A stretch of 64,000 nucleotides of DNA from Streptomyces sp. NBC_00425. Its GTDB lineage: Bacteria; Actinomycetota; Actinomycetes; Streptomycetales; Streptomycetaceae. The stretch lies in NCBI RefSeq assembly GCF_036030735.1, contig NZ_CP107928.1, positions 7,378,001-7,442,000 on the forward strand, in the 5' to 3' direction. Shown in pieces: positions 18,109 through 27,033 of the stretch. Position 1 is the first letter of the stretch, and the number at the start of each line of letters is the position of its first letter. The notes under the pieces are model-generated. The model ran no database searches and was not told the origin of the DNA. It saw only the letters and a list, made by a program, of their open reading frames with translations. Both the position numbers and the translations under genes were made by a program.

Positions 18109-19596
18109 TCATGACGTCCGGCACCTCTCCACGAACCGGCGCACCACACCCGGCTCGGACGCCCAGTGCGTGTGCAGATAGCTCGCGTGCACACCCCGCT
18201 CCACGAACCCCTCGAGCCGCCGCTGCGGGGTCCGCAGCCCCCACGCCGGGGTGGCGCCCGCGCCGGGCTCCACGACGGTCCGGTGGAACTCGTGGCCCCG
18301 CATCCGGGTCCCGGCCACGGCCAGCGCGCTGTCGCTCACGGCGACCGCGTCCCGGTAGCCGAGCGTGAGCCGTCCGCTCATCCGCGCGGTCGCGTCGAGC
18401 ACCCCGCACATGGGCTGCCCGTCCAGCTCGCGGCACAGGTAGAGCAGTCCGGCGCACTCGGCGGCGACGGGCGCCCCCTGGTCCACGAGGGCCGCCACCG
18501 TTTTGCGCAGCGGCTCGTTGGCGGACAGCTCGGCCGCGTACATCTCGGGGAATCCGCCCCCGACGACCAACCCGGCGGTTCCTTCGGGCAGTCGCTCGTC
18601 CCGCAGCGGATCGAAGGGGACGACGTCGGCGCCGGCGGCGGTGAGCAGCTCGGCGTGCTCGGCGTAGGAGAAGGTGAAGGCGGAGCCGCCGGCCACGGCG
18701 ACCACCGGCCGGCCCGTGCCCCCCGACGCCGGCCCGCGGGCGTCGGACCGCGGAGCCCGGGCGTCGAGGGCCGGCACGGGCGCCGGCACGGGCACGGCGG
18801 CACGCAGGGCCTCGGCCGCGTCCCACGGCGCGCAGGACAGCTCTCCCGCCCCGCGCGCCAGCGCGAGCAGCGCTTCGAGGTCGCACCCCTGCGCCACCTG
18901 CGCCGCCATCGCCGCGACGGAGTCGACCGCCTCGGCCCGCCGTTCGGCGACCGGCACCAGCCCCAGGTGCCGGGACGGCGTGTCCACCCGCGAGGCCCGC
19001 CGCACCACGCCGAGCACCGGCGTCCCGGCCGACTCCAGCGCGTCCCGCAGCAGTTCCTCGTGCCGGTCCGAGGCGACCTTGTTGAGGATCACGCCCCCGA
19101 CCCGCACCTGCGGGTCCCAGGAAACGAACCCGTGCACGAGCGCCGCCACCGACCGGGACTGCGACGAGGCGTCGACCACGAGCACCACCGGCGCCCGCAG
19201 CAGCTTCGCCACCTGGGCGGTGGAGGCCAGCTCGCCCTCTCCCGCGGCCCCGTCGTACATCCCCATCACGCCCTCGACGACCGCCAGGTCGCAGCCGCGG
19301 GCGCCGTGCGCGAACAGCGGGCCGACCAGCTCCGGCCCGCACAGGTACGCGTCGAGGTTGCGGCCCACCCGCCCGGTCGCGAGCGAGTGGTACCCGGGGT
19401 CGATGTAGTCCGGCCCGACCTTGTGCGGGGACACGGCGAGCCCGCGCGCGGCGAACGCGGCCATCAGCCCCGTCGCGACGGTGGTCTTGCCGCTGCCCGA
19501 GGAGGGCGCGGCTATCACGAGCCGGGGCACGCAGGAGGGGGCCGCGGGCGCCGGCGCCGGGGGCGCGGACGGCGTCGCAGCGGGGGGCGTCAGCAC
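18109..19596 (-). CDS. cobB: Cobyrinate a,c-diamide synthase
   Basis: A 495-residue ATP-dependent amidase. An Ala/Pro-rich start leads to the P-loop APSSGSGKTT (about residues 30-39) and the CobB signature HKVGPDYIDPGYH. The C-terminal glutaminase domain has its nucleophile in VAAECAGLLYLC and later His in RGHEFHRT and YLHTHWAS. It amidates the a and c side chains of (hydrogeno)byrinate using glutamine. GTG start, 4 nt behind the cobO stop, so the two are co-translated. A Pro/Ala-rich stretch near residues 265-300 separates the two domains. Confidence 0.95.
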   Translation of the reverse strand: MLTPPAATPSAPPAPAPAAPSCVPRLVIAAPSSGSGKTTVATGLMAAFAARGLAVSPHKVGPDYIDPGYHSLATGRVGRNLDAYLCGPELVGPLFAHGARGCDLAVVEGVMGMYDGAAGEGELASTAQVAKLLRAPVVLVVDASSQSRSVAALVHGFVSWDPQVRVGGVILNKVASDRHEELLRDALESAGTPVLGVVRRASRVDTPSRHLGLVPVAERRAEAVDSVAAMAAQVAQGCDLEALLALARGAGELSCAPWDAAEALRAAVPVPAPVPALDARAPRSDARGPASGGTGRPVVAVAGGSAFTFSYAEHAELLTAAGADVVPFDPLRDERLPEGTAGLVVGGGFPEMYAAELSANEPLRKTVAALVDQGAPVAAECAGLLYLCRELDGQPMCGVLDATARMSGRLTLGYRDAVAVSDSALAVAGTRMRGHEFHRTVVEPGAGATPAWGLRTPQRRLEGFVERGVHASYLHTHWASEPGVVRRFVERCRTS

Positions 19597-19600
19597 GGCG

Positions 19601-20200
19601 TCACCACTCGATGCCCCTCTGCCCCTTCTGCCCCGCGTCCATCGGATGCTTGACCTTGGACATGTCGGTGACCAGGTCGGCGAAGTCCACGAGCTTCTCG
19701 GGCGCGTTGCGTCCGGTGATCACGACGTGCTGCGTCCCCGGCCGGTCCCGCAACACCGAGATCACCTCGTCGACGTCGATCCACCCCCAGTGCAGCGGAT
19801 AGGCGAACTCGTCGAGCACGTACAGCTTGTACGCCTCGGCGGCGAGGTCCCGCTTGACCTGCTCCCAGCCCTCGCGGGCCTTCTCCTCGTTGTCGAGCTG
19901 CTCGTCGCGCTGCACCCACGACCAGCCCTCGCCCATCTTGTGCCAGTCGACGGAACCGCCCTCGCCGGACGCCCCCAGCACCCGCAGCGCGTTCTCCTCG
20001 CCGACCTTCCACTTCGCCGACTTGACGAACTGGAACACCCCGATCGGCCACCCCTGGTTCCAGGCCCGCAGCGCGAGCCCGAAGGCGGCGGTCGACTTCC
20101 CCTTGCCGATGCCCGTGTGCACCATGACGAGCGCCCGGTTGCGACGCTGACGCGTCGTCAGTCCGTCGTCCGGCACGACACTCGGCTGTCCCTGCGGCAT
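19601..20200 (-). CDS. cobO: Cob(I)yrinate a,c-diamide adenosyltransferase
   Basis: A 199-residue CobA/CobO-type corrinoid adenosyltransferase. The reversed-orientation P-loop GIGKGKSTAAFG is near residues 30-41, and YKLYVLDEFAYPLHWGWID and HVVITGRNAPEKLVDFADLVTDM complete the family pattern. It transfers the adenosyl group from ATP to the corrin cobalt. The ATG (20198-20200) overlaps the upstream chelatase stop as TAATG, so reinitiation is likely. It belongs to the riboswitch-controlled operon that starts at cobD. Confidence 0.96.
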   Translation of the reverse strand: MPQGQPSVVPDDGLTTRQRRNRALVMVHTGIGKGKSTAAFGLALRAWNQGWPIGVFQFVKSAKWKVGEENALRVLGASGEGGSVDWHKMGEGWSWVQRDEQLDNEEKAREGWEQVKRDLAAEAYKLYVLDEFAYPLHWGWIDVDEVISVLRDRPGTQHVVITGRNAPEKLVDFADLVTDMSKVKHPMDAGQKGQRGIEW

Positions 20201-22266
20201 TAAGCGGCCCTCCTCGAAGTCCCCTGCACGTCTTTCACCAGTCCCGCGATGGAGTCCGCCCGCAGCTCGTCCAGCGTGACGGCGGTTCCCCCCAGCTCCG
20301 CGGCGAGCTCCCCGGCGAGCCCGAGCCGTACCGGCCCCGACTCGCAGTCGACGACGACGCTCGCGACGCCCTCGGCCGCGAACAGCCGGGCGGCCCGTCC
20401 GGCCGTCGCGACCGGCTCGGGGCCCCCGGTGGCCCGTCCGTCCGTCACCACGACGACCAGCGCCCGCCGCGCGGGATCCCGCAGCCGCTCCACGCGCAGC
20501 ACGTCGTGCGCCCGCAGCAGCCCGGCGGCCAGCGGCGTGCGCCCTCCGGTGGGCAGCGACTCCAGGCGTACGGCGGCCGCGTCCACCGACGAGGTGGGCG
20601 GCAGCGCGACGTCCGCGCCCGAGCCGCGGAAGGTGACGAGCCCGACCTTGTCCCGCCGCTGGTACGCGTCCAGCAGCAGCGACAGCACCGCGCCCTTCAC
20701 GGCGCCCATGCGCTGCCGGGCGGCCATCGACCCCGAGGCGTCCACGACGAACAGCACGAGGTTCCCCTCACGCCCTTCCCGGACCGCCTGCCGCAGATCG
20801 TCGCGCCGCACCACCAGCCCCGGCCCGGACCGGCCCCGCGCCCGCTGGTGCGGGGCGGCGGCGTGCACGGTCGCCGCCAGGTGCAGCTTGGTGAGGGCGC
20901 CCCTGGGGCGCCGGGCGCCCGTGGTCCGGCCGTGCTCGGTACGCGCCCGCGACCGCCGCCCGGCGGCGCCCTCGCCGATGCCGGGCACGCTCAGCGTCTT
21001 GGTGCGGAACGGCTCGGCGGCCCGCACGGGGGACTGCTCCCCGGCTCCCGGGCCGGCCGGCGCCGGCTCCGCGCCGCCCTCCCCGCGCCCGGCGTCGGGG
21101 CCGGCGCCGTCGCCCTGCGGCGGCACGGTGGCGTCGCCGACCGCGTCGCCCGACCCCGGCGGCAGCCCGCCCCCGCCGTCGGGGCCGCCCTCGGGACCGT
21201 CGCCGGGGCCGCCCTCGGGGCCCTGCGGGCCGGGGTCGGGGTCCTCGTCGTCCGAGCCGCCGAACTCCTCGAGCGTCTCGTCGAGTTTGTCCTCGTCGAG
21301 TCCGGGCGCGTCGAAGGGGTTGCGCCGCCTGCGGTGCGGCAGCGCGAGCAGCGCCGCCTGCCGTACGTCCTCCGCGAGCACGTCGGTCCGTCCCGCCCAC
21401 GCGGCCAGCGCGGTGGCTGTGCGCGCCATGACGATGTCGGCGCGCATGCCGTCCACCTCGAACGCGGCGCAGGTCGCCGCGATCTGACGCAGCGCCGCGT
21501 CGCCCAGCCGCACCGACGGCAGCAGCTCGCGCGCGGCCGCGATCCGGCTGCGGACGGCGGCCTCCTCGTCCGCCCAGCGCGCGGCGAACGCCTCGGGATC
21601 GTCGTCGTGCGCGAGCCGCCGCCGCACCACCTCCACCCGCTGGTCGGGCTCGCGCGAGGCCGCCACCTCCACCGTCAGCCCGAACCGGTCGAGCAGCTGC
21701 GGCCGCAGCTCGCCCTCTTCGGGGTTCATGGTGCCGACGAGCAGGAACCGGGCCGCGTGCCGTACGGAGACGCCCTCGCGCTCGACGTACGAGGCGCCCA
21801 TCGCGGCCGCGTCCAGCAACAGGTCGACCAGGTGGTCGTGGAGGAGGTTGACCTCGTCGACGTAGAGGATGCCCCGGTGCGCGTCGGCGAGGAGCCCCGG
21901 CTCGAAGGCCTTCACGCCCTCCGCCAGCGCCCGTTCGATGTCCAGCGCGCCCACCAGCCGGTCCTCGGAGGCGCCGACCGGCAGCTCGACCATGCGCGCA
22001 GGCCGCGTCTCGGACGCCCCCGGCTCGTGCGGTCCGTCCGGGCAGGCCGGGTCGGGCGAGGCCGGGTCGCAGGAGAACCGGCAGCCGGTCACCGCGTCCA
22101 GCGCCGGCATGAGCGCGGACAGCGCCCGTACCGCCGTCGACTTGGCGGTGCCCTTCTCGCCGCGCACCAGCACACCGCCCACCGCCGGCGACACGGCGTT
22201 CAGCAGCAGCGCGAGCCGCAGGTCGTCCTGGCCGACGACGGCCGTGAACGGGAAAGGAGTACTCAC
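20200..22266 (-). CDS. Putative cobaltochelatase ATPase subunit (ChlI-ChlD fusion)
   Basis: A 688-residue fusion of a ChlI-type AAA+ domain and a ChlD-type integrin-I domain. Walker A GEKGTAKST is at residues 36-44 and the DEVNLLHDHLVDLLLD sensor region follows near 130. A long Pro/Gly/Asp linker (about 330-440) joins the MIDAS motif DASGSM of the VWA domain. Paired with a CobN-like subunit it drives metal insertion into the corrin ring. No cobN is visible here, so its partner must be elsewhere. GTG start at 22264-22266 overlaps the stop of the 54-codon gene upstream (GTGA). Confidence 0.9.
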   Translation of the reverse strand: MSTPFPFTAVVGQDDLRLALLLNAVSPAVGGVLVRGEKGTAKSTAVRALSALMPALDAVTGCRFSCDPASPDPACPDGPHEPGASETRPARMVELPVGASEDRLVGALDIERALAEGVKAFEPGLLADAHRGILYVDEVNLLHDHLVDLLLDAAAMGASYVEREGVSVRHAARFLLVGTMNPEEGELRPQLLDRFGLTVEVAASREPDQRVEVVRRRLAHDDDPEAFAARWADEEAAVRSRIAAARELLPSVRLGDAALRQIAATCAAFEVDGMRADIVMARTATALAAWAGRTDVLAEDVRQAALLALPHRRRRNPFDAPGLDEDKLDETLEEFGGSDDEDPDPGPQGPEGGPGDGPEGGPDGGGGLPPGSGDAVGDATVPPQGDGAGPDAGRGEGGAEPAPAGPGAGEQSPVRAAEPFRTKTLSVPGIGEGAAGRRSRARTEHGRTTGARRPRGALTKLHLAATVHAAAPHQRARGRSGPGLVVRRDDLRQAVREGREGNLVLFVVDASGSMAARQRMGAVKGAVLSLLLDAYQRRDKVGLVTFRGSGADVALPPTSSVDAAAVRLESLPTGGRTPLAAGLLRAHDVLRVERLRDPARRALVVVVTDGRATGGPEPVATAGRAARLFAAEGVASVVVDCESGPVRLGLAGELAAELGGTAVTLDELRADSIAGLVKDVQGTSRRAA

Positions 22267-22427
22267 TTCTCGTTGCCTTCCAACTCGCCCTCCGGCTCGG
22301 GACGGACGTCCCGCAGCCGTTCGGTGGTGTCGCGCCGCGGCCACCGGCCGGACTCCCCCGTGAACGGGACGCCGCCGGCCGACGGCGACGGCCCGGCCCC
22401 CGTGCGGGCGCGAGCGCGGCCGCTCAT
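22263..22427 (-). CDS. Small coupled protein between cobQ and the chelatase gene
   Basis: A 54-residue, Arg/Glu/Gly-rich soluble peptide ([19 protein letters not shown]... ending EGNEK) that I do not recognise. Its ATG overlaps the cobQ stop (ATGA at 22424-22427), and its TGA overlaps the chelatase GTG (22263-22266). Coupling on both sides argues for real translation. All but a few of its codons end in G or C, as in real genes here. No transmembrane segment, Cys or His cluster is present. It could be a short assembly factor, a translational relay that keeps ribosomes on the message, or a remnant of a lost gene at this position. Confidence 0.6.
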   Translation of the reverse strand: MSGRARARTGAGPSPSAGGVPFTGESGRWPRRDTTERLRDVRPEPEGELEGNEK

Positions 22428-23956
22428 GCGGGAGCCCCCGGGGGAACGAACGGCAGCCCCGGCGGCGCGCCCGACTCGATCAGCCGCCACAGAGCGTCGG
22501 TGTCCGCGTGCTCCTCGATCAGATCGCCGAGCCGGTCCAGCTGCTCCTCGCGCAGCGCGGCGAACGAGGTGTCGGGAGCGGGCACGAAACGCCGGCCCGC
22601 GGCCGCGGCCACCTCGCGCAGGAAGGCCCGCCGGAACCCGTCCGACTCCAGCGAGCCGTGCCAGTGCGTGCCCCAGACCTGACCGACCCGGCAGCCGTCC
22701 AGGGGGTTCCCGCGGTCGTCGCTGAGGAACGCCTCCCCGCCGTCCACGGTGGCCACCCCGTGGTGGATCTCGTACCCCTCGACGGGCTCGCCGAGGGCTT
22801 CGCCGACCGGGCGGGTGAGGGTCTTCTCCGGGGCGAACCGCACCCGCACGGGGAGCAGTGCGAGCCCGTCGACCCGGCCGAGCCGGCTCTCGACCTCGTC
22901 CTCGATCCGCGTGCCGAGGATCTGGTAGCCCCCGCAGACGCCGAGGACGGGCCGCTGCTCGGCGGCCCGGCGCACCAGCGCGTCGGCCAGCCCGCGCTCG
23001 CGCAGCCACTCCAGCGCCCGCACGGTGCCCCGGGTCCCCGGTACGACGACCAGGTCGGCGTCGGCCAGTTCCTCGGGCCGGTCGACGAACCGCACGACGA
23101 CGCCGGGCTCGGCGGCCAGCGCGTCCACGTCGGTGAAGTTGGACATCAGCGGAACCGCGCAGACGGCGACCCGCAGCACGTCCTCGCCGACCGGCGGGGC
23201 GGTGTTCGACTCCCGCACGGTTCCCCGCAGCGAGACCCTCAGCCCGTCCTCCTCGTCGATCCCGAGCCCGTGCCGGAACGGCAGCACCCCGTACGTCCGC
23301 CGCCCGGTGAGCCCGTGCAGCATGTCCAGGCCCGGCTCCAGCAGGGAGACGTCCCCCCGGAACTTGTTGACGAGGAACCCGGCGACCAGTTCCTGGTCCT
23401 CGGGCGACAACAGGGCGACCGTGCCGAAGAACGACGCGAACACCCCGCCCCGGTCGATGTCGCCGACGACGAGCACGGGCAGCCGCGCGCTCCGCGCGAT
23501 CCCCATGTTCACGATGTCGGTCCGCCGCAGGTTGATCTCGGCGGGACTGCCCGCCCCCTCACAGATCACCGCGTCATACGTGCCCCGCAACTCGGCGAGA
23601 CAGTCGAGAACGGTGCCGAGGAGTCGTTGCTGCCGGCCTCCGTGATAGCCGCGGGCGCTCATCTCGCCCACCGGCCTGCCCAGCAGCACGACCTGGCTGC
23701 TGCGCTCCCCGCCCGGCTTGAGCAGCACGGGGTTCATCAGCGCGGTCGGCTCCACCCGGCAGGCCTGCGCCTGCATGGCCTGCGCCCGTCCGATCTCGGC
23801 GCCCTCGCGCGTCACGAAGGAGTTGAGGGACATGTTCTGCGCCTTGAACGGCGCGACCTTGACGCCCTGTCGCACCAGCCACCGGCAGATCCCCGCGGTG
23901 ACGACGCTCTTGCCGGCGTCCGAGGTGGTGCCGGCGACGAGGAGCCCCCCGCTCAT
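22424..23956 (-). CDS. cobQ: Cobyric acid synthase
   Basis: A 510-residue amidotransferase adding four amides (b, d, e, g) to adenosylcobyrinate diamide. The N-terminal dethiobiotin-synthetase fold begins [20 protein letters not shown], and CobQ-specific [21 protein letters not shown] and [12 protein letters not shown] follow. The glutaminase nucleophile is in [16 protein letters not shown], and its His in [13 protein letters not shown] 23956 overlaps the cobD stop (ATGA), and its own stop overlaps the small gene downstream. Second gene of the riboswitch operon. Confidence 0.96.
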   Translation of the reverse strand: MSGGLLVAGTTSDAGKSVVTAGICRWLVRQGVKVAPFKAQNMSLNSFVTREGAEIGRAQAMQAQACRVEPTALMNPVLLKPGGERSSQVVLLGRPVGEMSARGYHGGRQQRLLGTVLDCLAELRGTYDAVICEGAGSPAEINLRRTDIVNMGIARSARLPVLVVGDIDRGGVFASFFGTVALLSPEDQELVAGFLVNKFRGDVSLLEPGLDMLHGLTGRRTYGVLPFRHGLGIDEEDGLRVSLRGTVRESNTAPPVGEDVLRVAVCAVPLMSNFTDVDALAAEPGVVVRFVDRPEELADADLVVVPGTRGTVRALEWLRERGLADALVRRAAEQRPVLGVCGGYQILGTRIEDEVESRLGRVDGLALLPVRVRFAPEKTLTRPVGEALGEPVEGYEIHHGVATVDGGEAFLSDDRGNPLDGCRVGQVWGTHWHGSLESDGFRRAFLREVAAAAGRRFVPAPDTSFAALREEQLDRLGDLIEEHADTDALWRLIESGAPPGLPFVPPGAPA

Positions 23957-24897
23957 GACTGACGTCCCTTCGCGACCAGGCGCGCGGCGACGGTGACGCC
24001 GAGCGCGAGCAGACCGACGCGGCGGGAGAGCCGTGCGGCGCGTTCGATGTCGTGCACGGCGACGGCCCGTCCGGCCGCCCCGTTGAGCACCGGCCGGTGC
24101 TCGACCCGCCCGTCGTACGCCAGGGTCCCGCCCAGCCGCACCCCGAGGGCGCCCGCGAAGGAGGCCTCCACGGGGCCCGCGTTGGGGCTCGGGTGACTGC
24201 GGGCGTCGGCTCGCCAGGCCCGCAGCGCGCCGCGCGGATCGTCCCCCGCCGCGGCGGCCAGCACGGCGGTCAGCCGCGCCCCCGGCCACCCGGCGAGGTC
24301 GTCGAGCCGGGCGGAGGCCCAGCCGAACCGCAGGTACCTCGGCGAGCGGTGACCGACCATCGCGTCAAGGGTGTTGACGGCCCGGAACCCGACCAGTCCC
24401 GGCACGCCGCCCACGGCGCCCCACACCAGCGCCCCGACGACGGCGTCGGAGGTGTTCTCGGCGACGGACTCCACGACGGCCCGGGCGATCCCGTCGGCGT
24501 CCAGCGCCTGGGGATCCCGCCCGCACAGGTGCGGCAGTCGTGCGCGGGCCGCCTCGACGTCCCCCGCCTCCAGGGCCCGCCCGATCGCGCGTGCCTCGCG
24601 GACGAGTGAACTGCCCCCGACGACGGCCCAGGTGGCGGCGGCGGTCAGGGCGACGGAGGCGGCGGGGGAGCGGCGCGCACCCCGCGAGGCGACGGCCCCC
24701 AGGGCGACGGCGCCGCCGGCGCACACGACGGTGTGCAGGGCGCCCCACCCCCGGTGGTCGCGCCACAGCAGCCGTTCGACGGCGCCCGCGGCCCGCCCGA
24801 ACACGGCGACCGGATGCCCGCGGCGGGGGTCGCCGAGGAGCAGGTCGCCGAGAAGGCCGGCGGCGGCGCCGTACGCGTGGACGCGCTCGGCACCCAT
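23953..24897 (-). CDS. cobD: Adenosylcobinamide-phosphate synthase
   Basis: A 314-residue CbiB/CobD membrane protein that attaches aminopropanol phosphate to cobyric acid. Family blocks are [21 protein letters not shown] at the start, [21 protein letters not shown] in the middle and [25 protein letters not shown] in the C-terminal half. Several hydrophobic segments fit four or five membrane passes. It is the first gene after the cobalamin riboswitch. No strong ribosome site is seen before ATG 24897, which fits a message whose ribosome access is riboswitch-controlled. The operon is cobD-cobQ-small gene-chelatase-cobO-cobB. Confidence 0.93.
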   Translation of the reverse strand: MGAERVHAYGAAAGLLGDLLLGDPRRGHPVAVFGRAAGAVERLLWRDHRGWGALHTVVCAGGAVALGAVASRGARRSPAASVALTAAATWAVVGGSSLVREARAIGRALEAGDVEAARARLPHLCGRDPQALDADGIARAVVESVAENTSDAVVGALVWGAVGGVPGLVGFRAVNTLDAMVGHRSPRYLRFGWASARLDDLAGWPGARLTAVLAAAAGDDPRGALRAWRADARSHPSPNAGPVEASFAGALGVRLGGTLAYDGRVEHRPVLNGAAGRAVAVHDIERAARLSRRVGLLALGVTVAARLVAKGRQS

Positions 24898-24994
24898 CGG
24901 GTCAGCCGGCTGTGGGGGCGGGGGTCGGCTCGGTGGTGACGCTCGGTCGGCAGCCGCACATGGCAGAGGTCCTCACTCAGGGTGTCCGCGCCCT

Positions 24995-25130
24995 GGTTCG
25001 ACGAGACCGGCGGCGAGAGTTCCTGGCTCCCGGGGGATTTCCTCCCCGGTGACAGTGGCGGGACCGCGCCGGACTCGCACCGGCTTCCTCTTCTGCCGCC
25101 GTAATGGCCCGGGCAGTCCACCACGGGCCC
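24995..25130 (-). ncRNA. Cobalamin riboswitch (aptamer, approximate ends)
   Basis: Read on the minus strand the conserved core is present: GGAAGCCGGTGCGAGTCCGG, then GCGGTCCCGCCACTGTCACC, and 3' the B12-box-like GAGCCAGGAACTC near 25017-25030. This matches the adenosylcobalamin riboswitch consensus. About 100 nt of expression platform separates it from the cobD start. When cofactor is abundant it should shut off the cob operon. Ends were set by eye. A minus-strand TTGACG near 25140 could be the -35 of its promoter. Confidence 0.88.
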
Positions 25131-25205
25131 GGAAGGGCCGTCAACTTGCTGTTGACCTGCGCGGGGAGGATGTGCAGAACCCCACACGGCGGGGCCGACG
25201 GGGTT

Positions 25206-25273
25206 CGGGAACGGGGTGCGGAGCGCGGGTACGCGCACCGGGCACGCGGACGAGGTACGGGAACGGGGTGCGG
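25206..25273. repeat. Pair of 16-bp direct repeats
   Basis: CGGGAACGGGGTGCGG occurs identically at 25206-25221 and 25258-25273, 52 bp apart. The right copy forms part of the terminator stem at 25264-25297. The stretch 25131-25263 between the riboswitch and that terminator otherwise holds no gene that I can support. Confidence 0.7.
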
Positions 25274-25297
25274 GACGGCGATCCGTCCCGCACCCCG
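25264..25297 (-). terminator. Terminator downstream of the phosphate transporter operon
   Basis: A perfect 15-bp stem (25264-25278 with 25283-25297) and a 4-nt loop. On the minus strand it is followed by GTTCCC. It lies about 60 bp past the stop of the small membrane protein gene and separates the pit operon from the cob riboswitch. Confidence 0.85.
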
Positions 25298-25304
25298 CGA
25301 AGGT

Positions 25305-25364
25305 CCACGATCCGTCGAACCACGACCTGCCGAACCGCGACCCGTCGGACGACGACGTGTCAGA
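25305..25364. repeat. Four tandem 15-bp repeats at the 3' end of the pit operon
   Basis: Units start at 25305, 25320, 25335 and 25350 with consensus CCACGACCCGTCGAA. A partial fifth follows at 25365. The stop codon of the small gene (25360-25362) lies inside the fourth unit. The units differ at 3-5 positions, so the array is not brand new. They sit between the gene end and its terminator. Confidence 0.75.
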
Positions 25365-25581
25365 CCACGATCAGCGAGATGCCGTAGGCCACCGCCGCCG
25401 CGCAGGCGGCGAAGCACGCGTACGCGCCCGTCACCGCGAGGGCGGCCGAGCCGCCCTCGGCCGTCGCGCGTTCCCTGCGCGACAGGCCCATGACCCCGAG
25501 GGTGAACAGGGCGACGAGGCCCACGGTGACCACGAGGCTGACGCCGAACACGGAGCCCAGGGCTGCCCAGTCGATCTTCAT
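25360..25581 (-). CDS. Small two-helix membrane protein in the phosphate transporter operon
   Basis: A 73-residue protein with two clear membrane segments: residues about 8-33 (FGVSLVVTVGLVALFTLGVMG) and about 46-72 (AALAVTGAYACFAACAAAVAYG). A short basic, acidic loop (SRRERATAEGG) lies between them. It follows the PiT gene by 34 nt with a good AAGGAAGAG site and is surely co-transcribed. I know no function. Conserved small partners of PiT transporters occur in streptomycetes, so an accessory or stabilising role is an inference. Its C-terminus runs into a tandem repeat array. Confidence 0.8.
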   Translation of the reverse strand: MKIDWAALGSVFGVSLVVTVGLVALFTLGVMGLSRRERATAEGGSAALAVTGAYACFAACAAAVAYGISLIVV

Positions 25582-25615
25582 GCCGGTTCTCTTCCTTCGT
25601 TCCGGTGGCGCGGGC

Positions 25616-26869
25616 TCAGACGGCCGCGGCCGGGGGAGCGGCGGGGGCGGGCGGCGCGGCCGGCGCCGGGATGGTGGCCGTCAGGTCCGTCGTGACGTCC
25701 TCGGCCGGCATGCCCGTGGGAGGCGGCGCGACCATGGCGATGGCCGTGGTGATCACACCGGCCGGCTCCTCGGCCTCGTTGACGTTCGACGCGTCGACGA
25801 CCTCGCGACGGGAGATTTTCCAGATGGCCGCGCTGGAGGCGATCAGGAAGACGGCGACCACGCCCGTGCCCCAGTCGCCGAGCCCGGTGACCGACTCGGC
25901 GAGTGCGCCCACCAGGGCCGCGGCCGGGAGGGTCAGACCCCAGGCGACGAACATGCGGGTCGCCGTCGACCAGCGGACCACGCCGCCCTTGCGGCCCAGC
26001 CCCGCGCCCATCACCGCACCGGAGACCGAATGCGTGGTGGAGAGGGAGAAGCCGAGGTGCGAGGAGGCCAGGATGACCGTCGCGGCACTGGTCTGGGCCG
26101 CGAACCCCTGCTGCGGCTGGAGGTCGGTCAGCCCCTTGCCCATCGTGCGGATGATGCGCCAGCCGCCGAGGTAGGTGCCGAGCGCGATGGCCAGACCGGC
26201 GGACAGGATGACCCAGGTGGGCGGGTCGGAGTCGGGGGCCACGGCGCCGCCGGCGACCAGCGCGAGGGTGATGATGCCCATCGTCTTCTGGGCGTCGTTC
26301 GTGCCGTGGGCGAGGGAGACCAGGCCGGCCGACGCGATCTGGCCCGCGCGGTAGCCCTTGTCCGCGGCCCTGCCGTCGGCCTTGCGGCCCAGCGTGTAGG
26401 AGAGGCGGGTGGCGAGCATCGCCGCGAGGCCCGCGACGATCGGCGCGGCGACCGCCGGCAGCAGCACCTTGGTGACCAGCACGTCACCGTGCACGGCGCC
26501 CGTGCCGGCCGAGGCGATGGTGGCGCCGATCAGACCGCCCATCAGGGCGTGCGAGGAGCTGGAGGGCAGGCCCACCAGCCAGGTCAGCAGGTTCCAGAGG
26601 ATCGCGCCGACCAGGGCGGCGAAGATGACCTCGGGACGGATGCCGGTCTCGTCGACGAGACCCTTGGAGATCGTGTTGGCGACCTCCACCGAGAGGAAGG
26701 CTCCCACAAGGTTCAGCACGGCGGACATGGCCACCGCGACCTTGGGCTTGAGTGCACCGGTCGAGATGGTCGTGGCCATCGCGTTGGCGGTGTCGTGAAA
26801 ACCGTTCGTGAAATCAAACGCAAGTGCGGTTACCACCACAATCGCGAGGATCAGCGAGAAGTTTTCCAT
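25616..26869 (-). CDS. pitH2: Low-affinity inorganic phosphate transporter (PiT family)
   Basis: A 417-residue PiT permease, probably H+ or metal-phosphate coupled. The two PiT signatures are present: FDFTNGFHDTANAMAT near the N-terminus and SLAHGTNDAQKTMGI in the middle, with about ten membrane helices. The C-terminal 60 residues form a Pro/Ala/Glu-rich tail that differs from E. coli PitA. The ATG at 26869 is weakly preceded by CTGGGTAA. A PHO box lies 48 bp upstream, so PhoP should adjust expression to phosphate. The symbol is taken from the S. coelicolor gene at the same place as I remember it. Confidence 0.92.
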   Translation of the reverse strand: MENFSLILAIVVVTALAFDFTNGFHDTANAMATTISTGALKPKVAVAMSAVLNLVGAFLSVEVANTISKGLVDETGIRPEVIFAALVGAILWNLLTWLVGLPSSSSHALMGGLIGATIASAGTGAVHGDVLVTKVLLPAVAAPIVAGLAAMLATRLSYTLGRKADGRAADKGYRAGQIASAGLVSLAHGTNDAQKTMGIITLALVAGGAVAPDSDPPTWVILSAGLAIALGTYLGGWRIIRTMGKGLTDLQPQQGFAAQTSAATVILASSHLGFSLSTTHSVSGAVMGAGLGRKGGVVRWSTATRMFVAWGLTLPAAALVGALAESVTGLGDWGTGVVAVFLIASSAAIWKISRREVVDASNVNEAEEPAGVITTAIAMVAPPPTGMPAEDVTTDLTATIPAPAAPPAPAAPPAAAV

Positions 26870-26916
26870 TTACCCAGGCAATCGTTCGAAGTCATTGGCT
26901 GATTGACCGTAGGCAA

Positions 26917-26938
26917 CCTGGGTGAACGGAAGATGAAC
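26917..26938 (-). promoter_or_regulatory. PHO box (PhoP operator) upstream of the PiT gene
   Basis: Two adjacent 11-nt direct repeat units on the minus strand: GTTCATCTTCC then GTTCACCCAGG. The second fits the Streptomyces PhoP unit consensus G(G/T)TCAYYYR(G/C)G at all 11 positions, the first at 9. A TACGGT that could be a -10 follows 5 bp downstream, so the box overlaps the -35 region. Confidence 0.8.
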
Positions 26939-27033
26939 TGAGGCGGGCGTCACGGTGTCCGGATGGCGGGGTTGCGATATCGCCCGCGCGAGGGGCACGG
27001 GCGGGCCCCGGGAGCGCCTGGCAGGATCGCGGC

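Noticed and set aside
20506..22725. Very long plus-strand frame opposite the chelatase and cobQ genes
   Set aside because: In DNA this rich in G+C, stop codons are rare on the antisense strand. The minus strand has all the conserved motifs.
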